Positions 60,945 through 64,000 of a DNA stretch of 64,000 nucleotides are shown here, piece by piece. The notes beneath the pieces are model-generated. The model saw only the letters and a program-made list of their open reading frames with translations. It did not search any database and was not told the DNA's origin. Position 1 is the first letter of the stretch; each line of letters starts with the position of its first letter. This DNA comes from Bryopsis sp. KO-2023 (taxonomy: Eukaryota; Chlorophyta; Ulvophyceae; Bryopsidales; Bryopsidaceae). The DNA is taken from positions 4,592,001 through 4,656,000 of the forward strand of contig BSYQ01000007.1 in assembly GCA_030272585.1 (NCBI GenBank), given 5' to 3'. Both the position numbers and the translations under genes were made by a program.

Positions 60945-61519
60945 AACCGATGTACTAATGGTGATGGCGACGGAGGATTAAGGGAAGGTGTTATAAAGGC
61001 AGTGCACGACCTTTATAACATAACGGCACCGTCGAGCCTTAGTCACACTATCCGTAGCGGCTGCGGGATCCGTGGTGTTATCTCGTAATTAAATCTACGA
61101 ATATACTTTACAAGCATAGTAAAACTAGTAGTACGAGGTAGTAAATTATTACTACAAATAATAATTACTCTTATGTATTATTGACGAAAGGATATTCATG
61201 GAATACCATGAACCCAAGAGAACCCACTTGCAGAGACCGGGATTCGAACCCGCGACCTCTCAGACTAGAGTCACGCTCTAGTGAACTAAGCCACCGTACC
61301 AGAGCTACGATTCACGATCGTAGAAGTGGCAGTGTCATTAATAAACCTTAAAATAGATACTATCGACGTAGTCCTACGCGAAAATATCCGCGTCAACGTC
61401 GGAGAGACGTCGGGTCTACTCGAATCCACGAGGTAGTAAGTGGCGACCTCGTCAGTAACACATATGAGTAAAGGACAGTATATTAGAGGTTCTACACCAG
61501 AAGTCAGTAAGGAAAAAAC
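60945..61519 (+). other. Spacer after pol with stem-loop and tRNA-like copy
   Basis: A perfect 10-bp inverted repeat, GTTATAAAGG / CCTTTATAAC, lies at 60990-60999 and 61010-61019, 46 nt after the pol stop. The reverse-strand tRNA-like block at 61231-61300 follows (separate entry). No reading frame is recognised. Confidence 0.7.
61231..61300 (-). other. tRNA-like element, antisense copy after pol
   Basis: On the minus strand, box A TGGCTTAGTTC (61293-61283) and box B GGTTCGAATCC (61250-61240) are 43 nt apart, with a hairpin CTAGA..TCTAG between. It aligns without gaps over more than 50 nt to the LTR copy. The internal stem keeps pairing by a two-sided change (CTGGA/TCCAG in the LTR, CTAGA/TCTAG here). 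The acceptor ends do not pair, so it is not a standard tRNA. Confidence 0.65.
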
Positions 61520-62254
61520 ATGCACAGAAACACACAGATCGAAAAGTCTGAGCTCGAGAAGGCTCGCGCCGAAACGCAGGAGTGTTTTAACCTCCTCCTC
61601 GCCGAACGTGAAAAGAATCGCGCCCTGCTGGAGGCTGCGAACCATAATGCGGTTCCGCCGGGATGGATTCCGACCACCCAGGACGCACCTGACTTATTCG
61701 ACGGGAAGCGTCGGTGTTTATGCTTGCCTTGTGGGGCTGACGACCGTACCTGGGAGTTCCAATCTCTGTGCTCGTTTCACGGAACGTGTCGCGCGCATTT
61801 TGGAGGAGCGGTGATCCTGAACCGCGCAGTCAACCACTTTACTCGCACAGGGGTGTGGCCGAGTCTGACGCTGCTGCGCGACGGAGTTCCAAGGTTCGGC
61901 ACTCCTTTTCCTGGCTGCCCCTACTGCTATTTCGAGAAATTACCTTACCACAAGATCCCACGTGATGCGCACGGACGTCCAGTGATGCACCACGAGCTCG
62001 TGACGCACTTCACGAGGTTCCTGCTCACTCGTGATCCCCCTCCAGCGTTGATCCCGCTCGGCGAAGTCCCCTCAGCGGAAAGCGTCATGGTGCGCGCAGT
62101 ACCAAACGCGCGCAAGCGTGTCGTCAGCGTTACAGGGAGTAACGAGGAAGCGGAAGCGAAGGACACTGGAGCGAAGCGGCCCAAGACGAAGACGTCGTCG
62201 TCGGACGGGTTCGTCATCGACGACGCAGACTGGGAGATTGACGACTTGATGTGA
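61520..62254 (+). CDS. Element C extra frame downstream of pol (Cys/His-rich, unknown)
   Basis: A 244-codon frame starting MHRNTQIEKSELEKARAETQ, whose first 45 residues look like a coiled coil. A Cys/His cluster follows (CLCLPC, CSFHGTCRAHFGG, CPYC, then HH), suggesting zinc binding. A basic stretch (GAKRPKTK) could be a nuclear signal, and the tail is acidic (FVIDDADWEIDDLM). It lies between pol and the 3' LTR, where some Ty3/gypsy elements carry env or accessory genes, but has no signal peptide or membrane helix. GC content is higher than in pol. Function unknown. Confidence 0.6.
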   Translation: MHRNTQIEKSELEKARAETQECFNLLLAEREKNRALLEAANHNAVPPGWIPTTQDAPDLFDGKRRCLCLPCGADDRTWEFQSLCSFHGTCRAHFGGAVILNRAVNHFTRTGVWPSLTLLRDGVPRFGTPFPGCPYCYFEKLPYHKIPRDAHGRPVMHHELVTHFTRFLLTRDPPPALIPLGEVPSAESVMVRAVPNARKRVVSVTGSNEEAEAKDTGAKRPKTKTSSSDGFVIDDADWEIDDLM

Positions 62255-62623
62255 AGTAATCTGTGGAATGATGTGAGACTGATTTGGGATAATCTGAGAC
62301 TGATTTGGGATGATCTGAGACTGATTTGGGAGAATCTGGGTTGATTATGCAGTTGGGTGTTTTGATGGGTTTTTGTTGTTGGACTTCTGTTTTTGGGTTG
62401 ATTTGCTGTTTCTGTTTTGAGGTTGATTTGCTGTTTGTGTTTTATTGTGTTTGATTATTGGGTCAGTTTTGGGACTGTTATGGGACTGTTTGGGACTGTT
62501 ATGATTTCAAACAGATTTTCAGTTAATTGTTTCCATTCATCCACTTCTCAAAATCAAACCACTTCTGAACTCAAACACTACTTCCTTCTATCAGGGTCGA
62601 TAGAAACTAAGGGGGGGAGTAGT
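62255..62623 (+). other. Element C 3' untranslated region and polypurine tract
   Basis: A 21-30 bp repeat with GAGACTGATTTGGGA recurs three times (62275-62335). T/G-rich sequence follows, and then the polypurine tract AAGGGGGGGAGTAGT (62609-62623) against the LTR. Confidence 0.75.
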
Positions 62624-62930
62624 TAATACGAAAGAACTCGTATTAGACCGTGAACCCCCAGGCCAGTGAGCTGGCTTAGTGCACTGGATAGTGTATCCAG
62701 TCGGGGAGGTCACGGGTTCAAGCCCTGCTTTGGGCGAGAGCGTAGTTTGGGTGAGTGGGAGTGGGGAGGAGCTGACTAGGCTGAGGTGGAACGGTGTGGG
62801 ATAGTGTCGGACGGAATTCCCTTGGAATTCCGGTGACTGGGTGGAACTCTGTTGTGAATCTAGAGCCTATTTAAGAGGCTACCCGATGTAATCAAATGTC
62901 TTTTTTGTCTATTGTTTCTCGCCCGTATCA
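62624..62930 (+). repeat. Element C 3' LTR
   Basis: 307 bp, identical by eye to 35506-35812, followed by the second copy of the GATAT duplication. Confidence 0.92.
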
Positions 62931-63495
62931 GATATTCGTCACAGACAATCTTGAACCTGCTCGTAAACGCCAACAGGGACTCCCCTTTTTCTTTCTTCAA
63001 CGCCAAGATCCTTTGTTCCGGACTGAGAATACTCTCCGTTGGAAGGAGATTGTTTAGATTCGCCTTGATAGAATCCCAGCACGCAGTCTCTATGCGTTCC
63101 TCGTCAGTAAGTCGAATCCTTCGCTCTGGATTGTCTGGGTCCTGAATAAACCACTCTGTAGCCTTCAGCGCATTAGTGATCATTTTGTAGATTGCGCGTC
63201 CTTCATGTGTGGTCGGCGCAACGTGCTTAAGAATGACACGTGCTCTCTCCGTGGTCTCTTCCTCTGTGACCTCGGCATACGGGACGAGCCAGTCTGCCGT
63301 CTCCCTTGTCCATTTCGTCACTCTCTGTATCTTTTCAACGTCAGCCATGTCGTGCATGCGGTTCTTCCTAGGACGCGATATGTCCGGAAAAAAAAGGTGT
63401 TCGTCAGTTTCAAACCAAGGCGTGTTACGCCACTTAGCTTGCTTGTCGAGGTCAGTCACACTCGACGTGTCTGAGGTAGCACGTCCTTGTGCCAA
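62931..63495 (-). CDS. Element B gag, N-terminal part
   Basis: This is the portion of B gag right of the element C insertion. It has capsid-like helical content with KWTRETADWLVPYAEVTEEE, WDSIKANLNNLLPTESILSP and LLAFTSRFKIVCDEYL. The frame has no obvious ATG near its beginning, so the start is not decided. 63496-63651 is a short leader before the primer-binding site. Confidence 0.72.
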
Positions 63496-63651
63496 GTCGT
63501 GAGAGCGCGTATCTGCGTCCTCGCTGGTTCGCTGTCCTTTTGCGGTTGCAAACGAACTATCACTGAAGGATAGTTCGAGGTCGAGCTCTTCGAGTTCAAC
63601 GCCTAAGCGAGCCAGCGTGCGAACTTTAAACGACTGAATAGACCGAGTTCA

Positions 63652-63663
63652 GCTCCGAAACCA
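63652..63663 (-). other. Element B primer-binding site
   Basis: TGGTTTCGGAGC on the minus strand, directly against the 5' LTR. The same 12-mer is present at 28393-28404 (A), 35815-35826 (C, + strand), 54708-54719 (E) and 55347-55358 (D). Confidence 0.85.
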
Positions 63664-63877
63664 TGTAACAAACTTTGAGCGCAGACTTATCTCAACGCGA
63701 ACAAACGTTCGCTGTCTCTTGTTTACAAGCTTCCCCTGTCGAACTTTATACCTTCCCACGACTAATCGAAACTGTCCACAAGATTCCCTCACTATCGCAC
63801 TACCCCACGTTACACAGCACCACTTCCTTTCGTCCACTACTGCCTCATTTCAGTCATCTACCGCTTTGGCGCTCACA
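63664..63877 (-). repeat. Element B 5' LTR
   Basis: 214 bp, matching the split left copy with one visible mismatch. The remaining 63878-64000 is AT-rich host flank with no gene seen. Confidence 0.9.
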
Positions 63878-64000
63878 AAACAAACAAAAAAACATCAATT
63901 ACATTGTGTAGGAGAAATATTCTCCTATTACAAGGATCAGTAAAAATCAAATGTGAACATGTGTATTTTAATGTTGAAATTCCATTGGCTTTTGTGTGTA

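Larger units (their letters stand above)
35506..62930 (+). mobile_element. Element C: chromodomain Ty3/gypsy retrotransposon, nested in B gag and hosting D
   Basis: Identical-looking 307-bp LTRs (35506-35812, 62624-62930) have ends TAATACG...CGTATCA. They are flanked by the GATAT duplication, with the primer-binding site at 35815-35826 and a polypurine tract (GGGGGGGAGTAGT) before the right LTR. It carries gag, a pol with protease-RT-RNase H-integrase-chromodomain, and an extra frame after pol. Without element D it is about 9.3 kb. One insertion (element D, in gag) interrupts it; otherwise it looks whole and very recent. Confidence 0.9.
20368..63877 (-). mobile_element. Element B: outermost Ty3/gypsy-type LTR retrotransposon (minus strand), host of all other insertions
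   Basis: LTRs of 214 bp (TGTAAC...CTCACA as read on the + strand) lie at 20368-20580 plus its last base at 31347, and at 63664-63877. The 12-nt primer-binding site abuts the right LTR, so transcription runs right to left: gag, protease, RT, RNase H, integrase. Without inserts the element is about 5.3 kb. Two insertions interrupt it, the hAT transposon in the 3' LTR and element C in gag; apart from these it looks whole. The two LTRs differ at one position I can see, so it is young but the oldest layer of the nest. Flanking duplication is imperfect (AAAC on both sides). Confidence 0.85.

Noticed and set aside
63878-63920. Exact 5-bp target duplication for element B
   Set aside because: Left flank CAAAC and right flank AAACA do not match as 5-mers; only AAAC is shared, so I report it as imperfect.

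Overview
The window looks like nuclear DNA of a photosynthetic eukaryote, most likely a green or streptophyte alga. The evidence is spliceosomal introns with GT..AG ends throughout, a plastid-type TerC protein that resembles land-plant TerC, a plant-type MATH-BTB (BPM-like) protein, and a nuclear gene for mitochondrial ribosomal protein mS35 with a presequence-like N-terminus. The species cannot be named from this sequence alone.

The left third (1-20.4 kb) is host gene space with five intron-bearing genes, whose exons I placed by reading frame, splice phase and family resemblance. They are a secreted Ala-rich protein with a Cys-rich tail (2.2-4.2 kb, +), an AAMP/Sqt1-like WD40 protein (5.6-8.4 kb, -), plastid TerC (8.9-11.3 kb, +), a MATH-BTB ubiquitin-ligase adaptor (14.0-17.4 kb, -) and mS35 (18.1-20.1 kb, -). 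The WD40 and TerC genes diverge from a shared 0.5 kb gap.

The rest (20,368-63,877) is one nest of mobile elements about 43.5 kb long. A Ty3/gypsy-type element (B, minus strand) is outermost. A 10.8 kb hAT DNA transposon sits in B's 3' LTR, and a non-autonomous LTR element (A) sits in the hAT transposase gene. A chromodomain-bearing Ty3/gypsy element (C, plus strand) sits in B's gag. A 9.2 kb pol-less LTR element (D, minus) sits in C's gag, and an 8.9 kb pol-less LTR element (E, minus) sits in D. Five of the six insertions have exact target-site duplications: 8 bp for hAT and 5 bp for A, C, D and E. B has only an imperfect A-rich 4 bp repeat. LTR pairs look identical by eye except one mismatch in B, so the burst is recent and B is probably oldest.

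The most unusual features are these. The five LTR elements share an exact 12-nt primer-binding site that I cannot match to a known tRNA. The long pol-less elements are built from dense single-strand short-motif arrays (CCGCY in E, CTGC/CTGCG in D, TTCG in A). E shares its LTR tip and polypurine tract with C, which suggests mobilisation by C-type machinery. C carries two copies of a structured tRNA-like element with a compensatory change, and an extra Cys/His-rich reading frame after pol. The hAT carries a spliced RGG/GQG-repeat protein of unknown function.
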